The notes: a model not told the origin generated them from the letters alone. A DNA stretch of 64,000 nt from Pseudomonadota bacterium (GCA_022360315.1 JAKSDA010000307.1:36711-100710); one strand, 5' to 3'; counted from the first letter of the stretch, positions 49,353-59,947 are shown. Numbers and translations: made by a program.

Positions 49353-49358
49353 CAAAAA

Positions 49359-51257
49359 TCAGTCGTTCGACACCAGCTGGCTTTTTCCCTGTGCTTGCGC
49401 CGGTGGCGCGCTTTGATCCACCTCTTCGTGCATCCAGCGCTGCAACAGGGGAGAGAGCGCAAAACAGATCAGGGCCGAACCCATCGCAGTGATCGCGATG
49501 GTCCCGAAAACTCTGCCGTACACCCCGACCGTCTCGCTCGGAACCGGAATTACCTGCCCGCCGTCGCCACCGTGGCTGACCCCGGTTAACTGCGCGATCA
49601 GACTGGCCAGGAAATTGGAGAATGCAGTGGCCAGAAACCATGCCCCCATGACCGTGCCGACAATGCGCTTGGGCGAAAGCTTGGTGACCATGGATAGCCC
49701 AACAGGAGACAGACAGAGCTCGCCCATGGTGTGAAGGAAATAACCCAGGAGCAGCCAGCCCAGCCACACCATACCGCGATCGTCGGCGGCCTGGGCGCCG
49801 TACCAAAACGCGCCAAAACCGAGGCCGAGTTGCAATAACCCGAAGGCAAATTTCACCGGCGTGCTGGGCTCGACACCGCGGGCGCTGAGGAACCCCCACA
49901 AAGCGATGAATATCAGCCCAAAGATCAGAATGAAGATCGGATTGGCAGCCTGAAATACCGAGGCCGGAATTTCAGCTCCAGCCACTCCCATGCCGACGTC
50001 CTCCTCACCCACTACCCATTGCACCCTGTCCTTTTTGCCGGCGCGCGCCTTGCCCAAGCTGGTGAGATTGATGACCTGCTCGCCGTTTGCGCGGCCGAGC
50101 TGCTCCTGATTGAGAGTGAGGGTCAGGGTCTTGCCCACATCGGACGGCTCGATGTGGCGATCTTCGATAACCCGATCGACATTGCGGTCGGTGAAGTTGT
50201 TGACCGAAGTGCCGGCCTGTTCGAAGAACGCCCAGAAGAACATCGAAAAGAACGTGAGAATGAGCACGACATAGAGTCGTTCGCGCTCGATCGTATCGGA
50301 CCTCGCGGCCTCGACAATCAGCGAAACAAAGGCCAGGGCACCGAAGATGGCCAGGATCGACCCGGCCACTGTATTGCGCTGGACGAGCAGGGCTACGACC
50401 GGCACGGCGACCACAATGCCGACATAAACCGCCCGGTCGGCTCGCAAAACGCCGAGAACCTTGCGCTGCAGAGTCTCGACACCGGGCGATGCTCCGGCCT
50501 CGGCGGGCAGGCCGCCGCGACCCAGGGCGATGAATGCCACGACCCCGGCCACGACCAGGGCCAGGGCCACCACGGCATTGACGGCCAGTAGATAGGGATT
50601 GTTCTGCAGCCAGACCATGGCCACAGCCGTGGCAAAAGCGCTGACCAGGATGAGCCCCCGGGTCAATCGAACCGGGGCCACAAACACTGCCACACCGACC
50701 AGCACGCCGACCGTGGCGAGGCCAAATCCGTAGTGCCAGCCATGGGTCTCACCGACATAGCCGCACAAGATGGGCGCTATGGCGGCACCGAGGTTGATGC
50801 CCATATAATAGATGGTAAACCCGCCGTCACGACGCGGGCTGCCCAGGGGATAGAGCGAGCCGACAATGGTCGATATGTTGGGCTGGAAGAAACCATTGCC
50901 GCAGATGAGTAAAGCAAGGGCCAAGAAAAAGGCCGATTCGTTCTCAATCGTCATGGTCACGTAGCCAGCAGCCATGAGCAGACCGCCAATGACCACCGCA
51001 CGACGCGCGCCTAATAGCCGGTCGGCCAGCATTCCGCCGATAAACGGCGTTGCGTAGACCAGGGCGCTAAAAGCGCCGTAGACCGCATAGGCGTTGTCGT
51101 CGGAGTAGCTCAAAAACCCCTTGATCATGTAAAAGACGAGAAGCACTCGCAGGCCGTAATACGAGAAACGTTCCCACATTTCGGCGAAAAACAGGGTAAA
51201 CAGTCCTGCCGGGTGCCCGAACAAGACTGCCTGATTCTGTTTTTGCGTCGCCTCCAT
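49359..51257 (-). CDS. POT/PTR2-family proton-coupled oligopeptide transporter
   Basis: The protein has 632 residues from the ATG at 51257, preceded by AAGGA. The POT signature EMWERFSYYGLRVLLVFYM, with the ExxER proton-coupling motif, lies in helix 1. FFQPNISTIVGSLY and TIYYMGINLGAAIAPI are the PTR2 motifs. A large insertion (about residues 345-420, NVDRVIEDRHIEPSDVGKTL) between the two six-helix bundles is longer than in typical bacterial POTs. It imports di- and tripeptides. It is convergent with the caspase gene, 6 bp between the stops. Confidence 0.93.
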   Translation of the reverse strand: MEATQKQNQAVLFGHPAGLFTLFFAEMWERFSYYGLRVLLVFYMIKGFLSYSDDNAYAVYGAFSALVYATPFIGGMLADRLLGARRAVVIGGLLMAAGYVTMTIENESAFFLALALLICGNGFFQPNISTIVGSLYPLGSPRRDGGFTIYYMGINLGAAIAPILCGYVGETHGWHYGFGLATVGVLVGVAVFVAPVRLTRGLILVSAFATAVAMVWLQNNPYLLAVNAVVALALVVAGVVAFIALGRGGLPAEAGASPGVETLQRKVLGVLRADRAVYVGIVVAVPVVALLVQRNTVAGSILAIFGALAFVSLIVEAARSDTIERERLYVVLILTFFSMFFWAFFEQAGTSVNNFTDRNVDRVIEDRHIEPSDVGKTLTLTLNQEQLGRANGEQVINLTSLGKARAGKKDRVQWVVGEEDVGMGVAGAEIPASVFQAANPIFILIFGLIFIALWGFLSARGVEPSTPVKFAFGLLQLGLGFGAFWYGAQAADDRGMVWLGWLLLGYFLHTMGELCLSPVGLSMVTKLSPKRIVGTVMGAWFLATAFSNFLASLIAQLTGVSHGGDGGQVIPVPSETVGVYGRVFGTIAITAMGSALICFALSPLLQRWMHEEVDQSAPPAQAQGKSQLVSND

Positions 51258-51374
51258 TCGTATTCCTTGACCGGCGACCAAATGAATGGGATTTGGCGGG
51301 CCGCATCCTAGCTGAAACCCACAACCAATGAGTTTCTGTTTAAATGTATTTAAATGTAATTATAGACGCCTGCG

Positions 51375-52613
51375 TCACGGGGCGGGGCGCTTGTCCACGG
51401 GCAAGTAGAGGCCAAAGCCGTCGTGCAGTGCGCGCAACGCCAACTCGGTGTATTTCTCTTTGATGACGCAGGAAATCTTTATCTCGCTGGTCGAGATCAT
51501 CAGGATATTGATGCTCTCTTCGGCGAGGATCTCGAACATACGCCGCGCGACACCGGCGTGGGAACGCATGCCCATGCCGACGACCGATACCTTGGCGATG
51601 GCGTCGTCGTAGGACAGCCGATCCTCGGAACACAGATCGCCGGCCTCGCCGAGTAAGATCTCGATGGCACGCTTGCGATCGGCCCTCGGTACGGTGAACG
51701 TGAGGTCGGTGGTTCCGTCGGAACTCGCGTTCTGAATGATCATATCGACCACGATGCCCTGCGCGGCCAGAGGGGTGAACAAACGCGCTGCCACGCCAGA
51801 TACATCGGGTACGCGCGGAATGGTGATCTTGGCTTCATTGCGAACGGCTGTGACGCCCGATACCAGGACCTGTTCCATATGCTCTTCCTCCGGTACCACC
51901 CACGTGCCCGGCTCCCGGTGAAAACTGGAGCGCACGTGGATCGGCACCTGGTATTTCATGCCGAACTCGACTGAGCGGATCTGCAGCACTTTGGTGCCGA
52001 GTGACGCCAGTTCAAGCATTTCCTCGTAGGAGATGCGATCGATTTTGCGTGCTGTGGGCACGATGCGCGGGTCGGAGGTAAACACTCCGCTGACGTCGGT
52101 GTAGATTTCACACGCATCGGCTTTGAGAGCGGCTGCGATGGCGACGGCTGTGGTATCTGAGCCACCGCGGCCCAGGGTAGTGATGCTGCCGTGTTCGTCG
52201 ATGCCCTGAAATCCGGCAATGACTGCAATTTTGCCGGCGACAAAGCAATCGGAGAGCGCCTTGGAATCGATCGAACGGATGCGTGCGCGGGCGTGGGCAC
52301 TATCGGTGAGGATCTTGACTTGATGGCCGAGCAGCGACTGCGCCTTGCCGCCCATGGCGCGGATGGCCAGGGCGAGCAGGCCGCTGCTGACCTGTTCGCC
52401 GGTCGACACAATGACGTCAAACTCGCGGTCGTTGCCGTTTTCCTGAATCTCGTGAGCCAGGCCGAGCAGCCGATTGGTCTCTCCGGCCATGGCTGAGACC
52501 ACGACAGCGACATCATTGCCCTGGGATTGGGTTTCCAGACAGCGCTCGGCCACCGCGCGAATGCGCTCGATGGTTGCGACCGAGGTACCACCGTATTTTT
52601 GCACGACGAGCAT
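51375..52613 (-). CDS. lysC: Aspartokinase (aspartate kinase)
   Basis: The protein has 412 residues, the length of class-I-like LysC with two ACT domains. The kinase part shows VVQKYGGTSVATIERI, STGEQVSSGLLALA, GFQGIDEHGSITTLGRGGSD and YTDVSGVFTSDPR. The C-terminal part (SDGTTDLTFTVPRADRK and KVSVVGMGMRSHAGVARRMF) is the ACT pair that senses lysine and threonine. It phosphorylates aspartate, the first step to lysine, threonine, methionine and diaminopimelate. No other pathway gene is adjacent. Confidence 0.96.
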   Translation of the reverse strand: MLVVQKYGGTSVATIERIRAVAERCLETQSQGNDVAVVVSAMAGETNRLLGLAHEIQENGNDREFDVIVSTGEQVSSGLLALAIRAMGGKAQSLLGHQVKILTDSAHARARIRSIDSKALSDCFVAGKIAVIAGFQGIDEHGSITTLGRGGSDTTAVAIAAALKADACEIYTDVSGVFTSDPRIVPTARKIDRISYEEMLELASLGTKVLQIRSVEFGMKYQVPIHVRSSFHREPGTWVVPEEEHMEQVLVSGVTAVRNEAKITIPRVPDVSGVAARLFTPLAAQGIVVDMIIQNASSDGTTDLTFTVPRADRKRAIEILLGEAGDLCSEDRLSYDDAIAKVSVVGMGMRSHAGVARRMFEILAEESINILMISTSEIKISCVIKEKYTELALRALHDGFGLYLPVDKRPAP

Positions 52614-52772
52614 CAGTGAGCGGCGGGATTACCACGTCTTGCCCGCGCAATCAAATCTGTATTGAAGCCTGGCCGGCCCGCTGCGGGATAATCGGTATTG
52701 CAAATGATTTCAATCAGATAAGACCGAAGCAATGGAGGGGGATGAACCGTTCTGGCGAGAGCGGGGATCGAG

Positions 52773-54125
52773 CTAGCGCTGGGCTCGCTCAGCTGGCACC
52801 CAGTTCATGTTGGCAACCGGACCGCCGATAATCTCATCCCGGCGCACCACGGCACTGTCTACATGGGCCAGGACGCGCACGCGCAGCCGATGTGGTTCTT
52901 CCAATGTGGCGTTGAGCTCGTCTTCCAGGGCGCGGACCAGCAGATTTTTTTTTGCCCGGGCGCGCTGGCCGCCCTTGTCGTCATTGGACAGTACTCTGGC
53001 GCAAAGCAGGGTCGAGCCTGTGTGCAGCACGGTCGCAAAGCCGGCCTCAGTCAGGGTTGCCTCGGCCGTGTCGAGCACAGCAGCCTGATCTTCGAGAGTC
53101 TCGTCGTCTTCTTCATCGGCGGCAACAGCTTCGACATACACGGCCATGGCCAGTGCGGTCTCGGTACGACGCTGCCCCGGATCCGACCTCGCCACGCTGG
53201 CGTGTTTCCAGGCGTGCACGACATCGCCCACAGTATCAAAGCGGTCTTCGGGCTGCTTGCTCAGGCAGCGCGCGATGATGGCGTCGATGGCAGGGGATAC
53301 CGGGGCCCTGGCACTTGCCGGCGGGGGCTCCGAATGGAGGTGAAGCTGCTCGATTTCGCGGCGATTGGACGAATAGAACGGATATTGACCGGTGACCAGG
53401 AAATGCAGCAGGACCCCCACGGCATAGATATCGGTCCTGGTGTCGACCTCGGCGCAGCGCAACTGCTCTGGAGACATGGCCACTGGCGTCCCCAAACGCT
53501 GTCCGACCGCAGTCAGCGGTTTTTCTCCCTCCTCGAGCGAGAGCTTGGCAATTCCAAAATCGATCAGCTTGACCAGTTTGGCGTCTCGACCGCTCACCAG
53601 CACGTTGCTCGGCTTGATGTCTCGATGGATGATCCCCGCCGCATGGACCGCTTCGAGCGCGTCGCATATCGGCTCGATGAATGCGAGCGCCTGGGCCGGC
53701 ATGAGCGGTCCGTGTTGCCGGACCAGGCGAGATAGAGTGTCGCCTCGCACCAACTCCATGATGCAGTACGGGCGGCCGTCCTCTAGCTTTCCGGCGCCGA
53801 ACATATCGACGATGTTGCGGTGCCCGATCAGCTCCACTGCATGCACTTCCCGTTTGAAGCGCTCGATGTTTCCCGGTACGCCAGTGCGGGCGTACTTGAG
53901 TACTTTCAGTGCCGCTTCCTCTCCACACTCCGAATGGCGTACCGCGTAAACCGTACTGCAACCGCCTCGGCCGATCATCGATTCGATCTCGTAGCCGTCG
54001 ACGACCTTGCCCGGTTCGAGATCATCGCTTCGATCGTGGAAAAGATGATCGGATTGCGAGGGACCAGTCGTATTGGTCTGTTCGGTTTCGGACTGGGGGT
54101 CCTCCAAAACGCGATCGCGTCTCAT
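52773..54125 (-). CDS. Hanks-type Ser/Thr protein kinase
   Basis: The protein has 450 residues. Kinase domain about 45-310: Gly loop IGRGGCSTV, Lys74 in AALKVL, catalytic HRDIKPSN (167-174), DFG (189-191) and the activation-segment MSPEQL in place of APE. The C-terminal 120 residues (RVRVLAHVDSAVVRRDEIIG) contain no transmembrane helix and are not recognised; a degenerate nucleotide-cyclase-like fold is possible from the neighbouring kinase. It follows the large kinase gene by 91 bp in the same direction. Confidence 0.92.
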   Translation of the reverse strand: MRRDRVLEDPQSETEQTNTTGPSQSDHLFHDRSDDLEPGKVVDGYEIESMIGRGGCSTVYAVRHSECGEEAALKVLKYARTGVPGNIERFKREVHAVELIGHRNIVDMFGAGKLEDGRPYCIMELVRGDTLSRLVRQHGPLMPAQALAFIEPICDALEAVHAAGIIHRDIKPSNVLVSGRDAKLVKLIDFGIAKLSLEEGEKPLTAVGQRLGTPVAMSPEQLRCAEVDTRTDIYAVGVLLHFLVTGQYPFYSSNRREIEQLHLHSEPPPASARAPVSPAIDAIIARCLSKQPEDRFDTVGDVVHAWKHASVARSDPGQRRTETALAMAVYVEAVAADEEDDETLEDQAAVLDTAEATLTEAGFATVLHTGSTLLCARVLSNDDKGGQRARAKKNLLVRALEDELNATLEEPHRLRVRVLAHVDSAVVRRDEIIGGPVANMNWVPAERAQR

Positions 54126-54216
54126 CGTGTAATTTTAGAATAGGCCAGGCATCGAACAACCCGAATGTGCCTTGTATCAATTGTAGTCACGGCGGCTCAT
54201 ATCACGCCGAGGCGGC

Positions 54217-57200
54217 TTACTCGGTACTGCGTGTGCGGGCCAGATTTTTTTCAATTCGAGGCTCGGCGATGGTGGTGCTGGCGCGGGCCAGGTCGAGTGC
54301 CTCGGCCAGAAACGTCCGAGCATGGGACACACACCCGCATTGTACTGCGGCCAGACCGCGCATTTCCATGATTTCGATGAGATCCCCGGGCTGTCCGACA
54401 ACAATTTTGGCTTCTGCGATCAGTTGTTCCCAGGCGCGTTCGTCAAAATCGGCCCGCGTGGCCAGTCCGACAGCCGCCATAAGCATCTGTTCTGGAGGCA
54501 GAAGCAACGCCTCGCTGCGCCCTGTCTGTCGCGCCTCGGCCTGGTGGGCGACCAGTTCGGCATGGGCCGCGCGCGCCTCTGCCCGGGCGTTTTGAAACAA
54601 GTGTATGCGGGCGCGTAGCAGTGTGCCATCCGGGCGCAATTCTTCGCCCATGAGCCGCTTGCCCAGCTCGAGAGCGCGATCGAGATGGGGCAGAGCGCGC
54701 TCGCTTTCGCCGTACTGATGCCATAATTCGGCCAGGTTGTAGTGAGCCCGGTATTGCGGGGTGAGCAGTCCGAGTTCGGCATTGATGGCGAGCGCGCGGG
54801 ACACGGTTGCAATGGCCTCTTCGCCGCGTTTTTGCGCCATGTACAGGGCGAGGCGATTGCCGTGGGCGGCCGCCAGATGCATTCGATCGCCGCGCTCGAC
54901 GCACAGGTTGATCAGCTGCTCGAAGGCGCGCTCGGACTGGTCGATCTGGCCCAGCATGCTGAGATTTGGTGCCAGCAGCATGAGAGCAGTGACGTGGGAT
55001 TCGTAACAATCGTCGCCCAGTTCACTGGCTCGCCGGACTGCTCGGGCCAGAAGTTTGGCCGAATTATCGTAGTCGCCATGGCGAAAATGAGCCCGGCCGC
55101 GCGCCATGTCGAGGCGGGCCCTGGTCGGCTCGGACAGTTTGCCGTCGAGCAGGGCTGCGGCGGCTTCGACCGCCTCGGAAGACCGGCGATACTCGTTCAT
55201 CCAGTCCAGCGCGGTCGCCTCTTCGATGAGGAGCTCGCCCTGTTCGCGCCGTGCACCGAGCACTTCGGCGATGCGTTGCGCGCGCTGTAGATCGTCCAGC
55301 ATGTCTTCATAGCGGCCGAGGCGACAGCGCATGAGACTGCGCACGCGCAGCCCGCGCAGGATTTGTCGGGGCCGGCTGTGACCGAAAAGCTCGATCGCCT
55401 TGCTGCAGCACTGCTCGGCATCGAGGTAGAGGTGGCGCGACTGCGCCTGCTCGGCCGCGTCCAGATAACGCGCGGCAGCGATCTCGGCCCGGCCGGCGTG
55501 CTCGGCGTGATAGGCCAGCCGCGCCAGCACCCCGCCATCGTCTACCGGATCGTCGGCCAGGCATTGATAGGCGGTGTCGTGAACCTGTCGACGCAGTTTT
55601 TTGTCGACACTGCGGGCGATCGCGTCGCGGATCAATCCGACGCGAAATTCGTAGTTGTCGTCACCGCAGTGACGAAGCAACCCGGCGTCGACCAGTTGCC
55701 TGAGCCCGACCCGGGCATCGAGCGGAAATGCATTACCCTGGCCGGTGCGCTCGAGCTGATCGAGGATCCGGGCGACTTGCCGGCTCGAAAACACCCGGCC
55801 GATCAGCGAGGCCAGCTGGGCATGAGACCGCAGGTCAGACGTCAACGCAGCGGTTTCGCCCTCTGCCAGCCATTCGATCAGGGGTAGATCGGCCTGCGTT
55901 CCGATCGCGTCGGTGGCCACATACCACTCGCCGCTCCTGCGCGACTGGCGGACGTATCCCCGCCGTTTGAGCTCGTGCACCAGTTCGACAAGGAGCAGGG
56001 GGATGCGCCGAGTCCGTCCGATGATCCGCTGTACAGCGTCGTTGGGGACGTATTCGACCGGGCGCAGCAAGTGCCGGCACAGCGCCGATGCATCGTCCGG
56101 CTCGAGCGGCTCGAGTTCGAGCGCGACACCGGCGAGTTCGGTGAATTCACCGCGCTGACTGGCCAGGGCAGGACGCCCGACCAGACACGTCCAGATCGGC
56201 GCTGTCGAGTGTTCCCCCGTGGCCGAGAGCAAGGCGTCGAGCGCGATCAGATCGGCGACGTGCGCATCGTCGACCACGATGCACAGCGGGCGGGTGGCAG
56301 CTCGGCGCAAGGCCTCTGCGATCAGCAGTGCCGCGGCCATGCGCAGGGCGCCCGGGGCTGCAGCGAGCGGCTTGACCGGAGCAGAGTGCGGCTCCAGCCA
56401 GCCCATGACCAGAGCCAGGGCGGGCCACAACTCGCCGTGCTCGGTGCCAGCGGCGAACTGCCGCAATCGCCTCATACCGTCGTCGGGCGACACGTCGCCG
56501 GCAAGCCCCAACAATCGCCGCAACAGGGCCCGACTGATCTGGTAGCCACCCTCACCGGTCAGTGATTCTCGACCGCGCAGGGCCACGATATCGGCCGCTC
56601 GGGCGTCGAGTCGATCGAGCAACGCCGCGGCGAGATGGCTCTTGCCGTATCCGGCCTCGCCAGTGACCAGAGCCAGCCCGGCACTGCGATCCCCAAGGGT
56701 TTTCCCGGCGTGATGCAAAAGCACCCCGAGTTCGCGGTCTCGACCGACAAACATGCGCTCGTCAGCACATTCCGTGGCCGCGACCGGCGAGGCGTCTTTA
56801 CCGGGCGCCTCGACTGGGCGAAACCATCCCGGCAACTCGGCAAGCGGTTCGACCGACAGATCGGCAAGCACAGCGGCGGCCGCGGCACTGATCGACACTC
56901 CGGGCGGATCCGAGGGCTGTGGATATCGGTCGGTCTTGCGAAACACCGGGCTGAAATAGGTGATTCGACGGTTTTCGGCCTCGCGTACCGTGACCTGGCC
57001 GAGCTCGACTCGCACTCGCTGGCACCTGGCTCGGCCGAGCAACTGGCCGGCGGCATGGAGCGCGCGCTGGACCGGATTGCTGCCCGATACATGGGCAAAA
57101 ACCAGCACATACCTGGTATCCTCCACATGGGCGATGGCGCCGGACGACGCTTCCGAGACCTCGCGCAGCGCGCTGATCGATATCTCGCTGTCGAGCAAGA

Positions 57201-58137
57201 CCAGCCCCATGGTGCGTTTCTGACGCTTGCTGCGCGGCTTGCTCACCGCTGAGCGATGCTCGTTCACAGCCATGTCGGGGCTGCCCTGGCTGGCCTGCAG
57301 TGCCTGATTCAGTGCCGCGAGCGAATCGAATCGCCGGCTCGGATCTTTTTCCATGCAGCGCGCGATCGCTGCCTCCACCGCGGCCGGTACCGGGACACGC
57401 TCGCTCAAAAGCGGCGGACGGCGGGCCAGATGTGCCTGGTGGAGTTCAACCGACGACCCGGTGAACGGCTTCTCGCCGGCCAGCATCTCGTAGAAAAGCG
57501 CGCCTATTACATAGATATCTGCCCGCTGATCAATGTCTGTATCGCCCCAATATATTTCGGGAGCAATGTATCCCGGGGTGCCGGTGGGTTCATCCGAACG
57601 AGTCGCCGACGGTCCGGACCTGACTGTATCGCCGGTGACTGTTTCGGCGATGCCAAAGTCGATCAACCGGGCACAGGGAGGCGAATCGCCGATAAAGATA
57701 TTGTCGGGCTTGAGATCGCGATGTGCGACACCCTGGCGGTGCACTCTGGACAGGGCGTGCACCATGGCCAGAGCACGCCGGTAGAACGCGGTCAGTGGCA
57801 TTGGGCCCGGCTGGGTGGCGAGAAGCTCGGCGAGGGTTGGCAGCTCGATATACTCCATGGCGAGGTAGGGCCGGCCGTCTTGCACGGTGCCCCGGTCGAG
57901 CACTGCGGGAACCGCCGGAACACCGATGGACGCCAGGAGATCGCCTTCGCGCCACAGCTGCGCAGCGGCGCTGTCCACCCCACCGTGGGCGACCTTGACC
58001 GCAGCCGCGACCGGGTCGTTCTCGCGGCTGGCCCGGTACACGATGCCAAAGCCACCGCTGCCCACGATACCGAGGATGCGAAACCCGGGAACCCGAGGTA
58101 GCGCCACGTCGGAGTACAGATCGCCATCGTCGGTCAT
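54217..58137 (-). CDS. Ser/Thr kinase fused to AAA ATPase and TPR region (PknK/MalT-like)
   Basis: The protein has 1306 residues. Kinase domain about 18-280 with GSGGFGIVYRA, HRDLKPDN (139-146) and DFGIAE (160-162). Residues about 310-460 (MGLVLLDSEI, RYVLVFAHVSG, CQRVRVELGQV) look like a degenerate class-III nucleotide-cyclase fold, as found in this kinase group. The AAA/STAND ATPase begins at MFVGRDRELGVLL with Walker A GEAGYGKSHLA (about 490) and Walker B LCIVVDDAHVADL. Residues about 870-1280 are TPR-like helices. Such proteins integrate signals into kinase output. It probably forms an operon with the smaller kinase downstream. Confidence 0.93.
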   Translation of the reverse strand: MTDDGDLYSDVALPRVPGFRILGIVGSGGFGIVYRASRENDPVAAAVKVAHGGVDSAAAQLWREGDLLASIGVPAVPAVLDRGTVQDGRPYLAMEYIELPTLAELLATQPGPMPLTAFYRRALAMVHALSRVHRQGVAHRDLKPDNIFIGDSPPCARLIDFGIAETVTGDTVRSGPSATRSDEPTGTPGYIAPEIYWGDTDIDQRADIYVIGALFYEMLAGEKPFTGSSVELHQAHLARRPPLLSERVPVPAAVEAAIARCMEKDPSRRFDSLAALNQALQASQGSPDMAVNEHRSAVSKPRSKRQKRTMGLVLLDSEISISALREVSEASSGAIAHVEDTRYVLVFAHVSGSNPVQRALHAAGQLLGRARCQRVRVELGQVTVREAENRRITYFSPVFRKTDRYPQPSDPPGVSISAAAAAVLADLSVEPLAELPGWFRPVEAPGKDASPVAATECADERMFVGRDRELGVLLHHAGKTLGDRSAGLALVTGEAGYGKSHLAAALLDRLDARAADIVALRGRESLTGEGGYQISRALLRRLLGLAGDVSPDDGMRRLRQFAAGTEHGELWPALALVMGWLEPHSAPVKPLAAAPGALRMAAALLIAEALRRAATRPLCIVVDDAHVADLIALDALLSATGEHSTAPIWTCLVGRPALASQRGEFTELAGVALELEPLEPDDASALCRHLLRPVEYVPNDAVQRIIGRTRRIPLLLVELVHELKRRGYVRQSRRSGEWYVATDAIGTQADLPLIEWLAEGETAALTSDLRSHAQLASLIGRVFSSRQVARILDQLERTGQGNAFPLDARVGLRQLVDAGLLRHCGDDNYEFRVGLIRDAIARSVDKKLRRQVHDTAYQCLADDPVDDGGVLARLAYHAEHAGRAEIAAARYLDAAEQAQSRHLYLDAEQCCSKAIELFGHSRPRQILRGLRVRSLMRCRLGRYEDMLDDLQRAQRIAEVLGARREQGELLIEEATALDWMNEYRRSSEAVEAAAALLDGKLSEPTRARLDMARGRAHFRHGDYDNSAKLLARAVRRASELGDDCYESHVTALMLLAPNLSMLGQIDQSERAFEQLINLCVERGDRMHLAAAHGNRLALYMAQKRGEEAIATVSRALAINAELGLLTPQYRAHYNLAELWHQYGESERALPHLDRALELGKRLMGEELRPDGTLLRARIHLFQNARAEARAAHAELVAHQAEARQTGRSEALLLPPEQMLMAAVGLATRADFDERAWEQLIAEAKIVVGQPGDLIEIMEMRGLAAVQCGCVSHARTFLAEALDLARASTTIAEPRIEKNLARTRSTE

Positions 58138-58728
58138 CTTTCGTTCACGTACCTGCGGTCGTGTGGATCGATCTCGGACCAGGACATCGTAATCGGGAAG
58201 TCATGTGAACTCCAGGACCATTCAGTCGGCCGCAGTAGCACCTTCGGATACGCCGAATCCATACCGCGCCCGGCCGCTCCCGCGATCTGCGCTGCGCCCG
58301 CGCCGTGTCCGAGAATCGAACCATGCCGGCGCACGCCTCTGGATCAGCGCCGCGCCAGTGTCATGCCGAGACCGATTCAGTATCCATTCACAGTCGAAGC
58401 CGCCGGTCGTGGCGAATTCGCTCAGAATGATACAGCTGAGGCAGTGATTTCGTGTTTGGGGCGATACCCGAGTTGGCAAGCCGACCAAAAATTCATTGCG
58501 CCGGCCGCGAAACAATGTGGTACATCCACACCGGCTTTCTTGTTGGGTAGAAAACCCATAATTCGCGTTCAATGTCGAGACCTGTCTGCAACCAACAATA
58601 GTTTCAAAGTTCATTTTAGTTGTATTTTTCTACTGGCACTTCTCATAAGAATTTATATTATTAAAAGACATTTACGATCTTGACGAATCCGCTGTACGAA
58701 GCGGGCAGACGCACTCCAAGGAGGCATT
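58138..58728. other. Divergent intergenic region with AT-rich promoter zone
   Basis: These 590 bp lie between the large kinase and the SMB-domain lipoprotein, which are divergent. The last 110 bp (58600-58700) are unusually AT-rich for this genome and probably contain the lipoprotein promoter. No gene is supported. Confidence 0.45.
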
Positions 58729-59850
58729 GTGCATCTCTTCACCGTCAATGAGATCCGTGCATCATCATGCACGAGTGTCTTTGGTCTAATTCTGGCGTTG
58801 TCGGGTTGTGTCGTGGTATCCGGTGGCGACGAGCGCGAACCGATCGTCGCTGCCACGAGTTCGGCGTTGGTTGTGGTCGACAATGGAATCAACTTTGATA
58901 ATGGCCTGAAAATGGGCCCCGGTTTCATTCTGAATAATGGTGTCGTTCTCACCAATGGGATTAACTTCGATAACGGAATCAACTTCGATAACGGAATCGA
59001 CCTTCAAGATACCGCGCTCCTCGATGGCCAGGTCGGGCCGCATTACGCGCCGCCGTCGGGCAGCGACCTGGAGGAATGGATCGACGAGGATGAGGTGATG
59101 AGGAAGCGCTTGATGCGTTATTTTATCGAGTGCGCGCTGCCAGCGGCAGTTTCGGTTCGGCTCAAGTATCGAGGCAGCACTGAGACCTATGAGGGAATCG
59201 CCGGGCTGGGACCGGGGCTGCAGAGTGGAGAGATGACCGGGGCAGAAAAGGAAAAAGTGAGTGCGTGTCTACTTGCCCGGGTTCATTACGAGGGCCAGCA
59301 AGTCAACGTCGCTCTGGTCAGCACAATACCCGGATTCGACTCCGGACCGATCTATCACGACCAACGTGAGGGCCTGTTTTTTGGCAATCTTTTCCTCGAC
59401 AATCCCACTACCTACATGTGCGCCGTGGGCAATCAATCGTATTCTGAAAGCAAAGACGGCGTTGTCACCGCCGGAATTTGTGCGTTTCGCGCCTGCGGTG
59501 ATCCCGAAGTGCAAGGCAATAAGGGCAGCTGTGAATGCGGAATCATCGAGCCGGTGGGTGACTCGAGCGGTTCGACCATCGTTGTCGACGGAGTGTCCTG
59601 GGCGCCCATGCCCAGCTGCGACACGATCTGTTCCTGGACCGTTCTTGACGACGGCACGTCGGTGATGGAGTACTGCCAGTATGGTCAGGGCACAGGCGAC
59701 GTAGCGTGCAATTCGTGCAACGGCAAGTGCGGCGAATCGGCCGGACAGTGCGAGTGCGATATCGGATGCACCGATCGTGGCGATTGCTGTTCAGACTACC
59801 AGTCTGTCTGTACTCGGTGGGATTACACGATGAACGTATTTACCCACTAG
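58729..59850 (+). CDS. Lipoprotein with NFDNG repeats and C-terminal somatomedin-B-like domain
   Basis: The protein has 373 residues from a GTG at 58729, with AAGGAGG 4 bp upstream. The lipobox is LALSGC. Residues about 48-95 contain repeats of the type NGINFDNG and NNGVVLTNG, three of them perfect, which suggests a beta-solenoid-like or Ca-binding stretch. The middle (110-280) is unrecognised. The C-terminal 45 residues have eight cysteines (CNSCNGKCGES, QCECDIGCTD, GDCCSDYQSVC) in the somatomedin-B pattern, a disulfide-knot domain better known from animal proteins such as vitronectin. It is likely surface-exposed. A possible terminator follows at 59891. Confidence 0.8.
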   Translation: MHLFTVNEIRASSCTSVFGLILALSGCVVVSGGDEREPIVAATSSALVVVDNGINFDNGLKMGPGFILNNGVVLTNGINFDNGINFDNGIDLQDTALLDGQVGPHYAPPSGSDLEEWIDEDEVMRKRLMRYFIECALPAAVSVRLKYRGSTETYEGIAGLGPGLQSGEMTGAEKEKVSACLLARVHYEGQQVNVALVSTIPGFDSGPIYHDQREGLFFGNLFLDNPTTYMCAVGNQSYSESKDGVVTAGICAFRACGDPEVQGNKGSCECGIIEPVGDSSGSTIVVDGVSWAPMPSCDTICSWTVLDDGTSVMEYCQYGQGTGDVACNSCNGKCGESAGQCECDIGCTDRGDCCSDYQSVCTRWDYTMNVFTH

Positions 59851-59890
59851 GCAGATAGAGTTGACCGGAGTGCTGCCATGGTCGAGATGG

Positions 59891-59919
59891 CAGGCAGAAT
59901 CGAGTACTCTGTCTGCCTG
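59891..59919 (+). terminator. Possible terminator after the SMB lipoprotein
   Basis: CAGGCAGA (59891-59898) pairs with TCTGCCTG (59912-59919), about 40 bp past the stop, and is followed by a T-containing but not pure T stretch (ATCTGTTCATT). Confidence 0.35.
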
Positions 59920-59947
59920 ATCTGTTCATTATCGAGCTGGACTCGCC

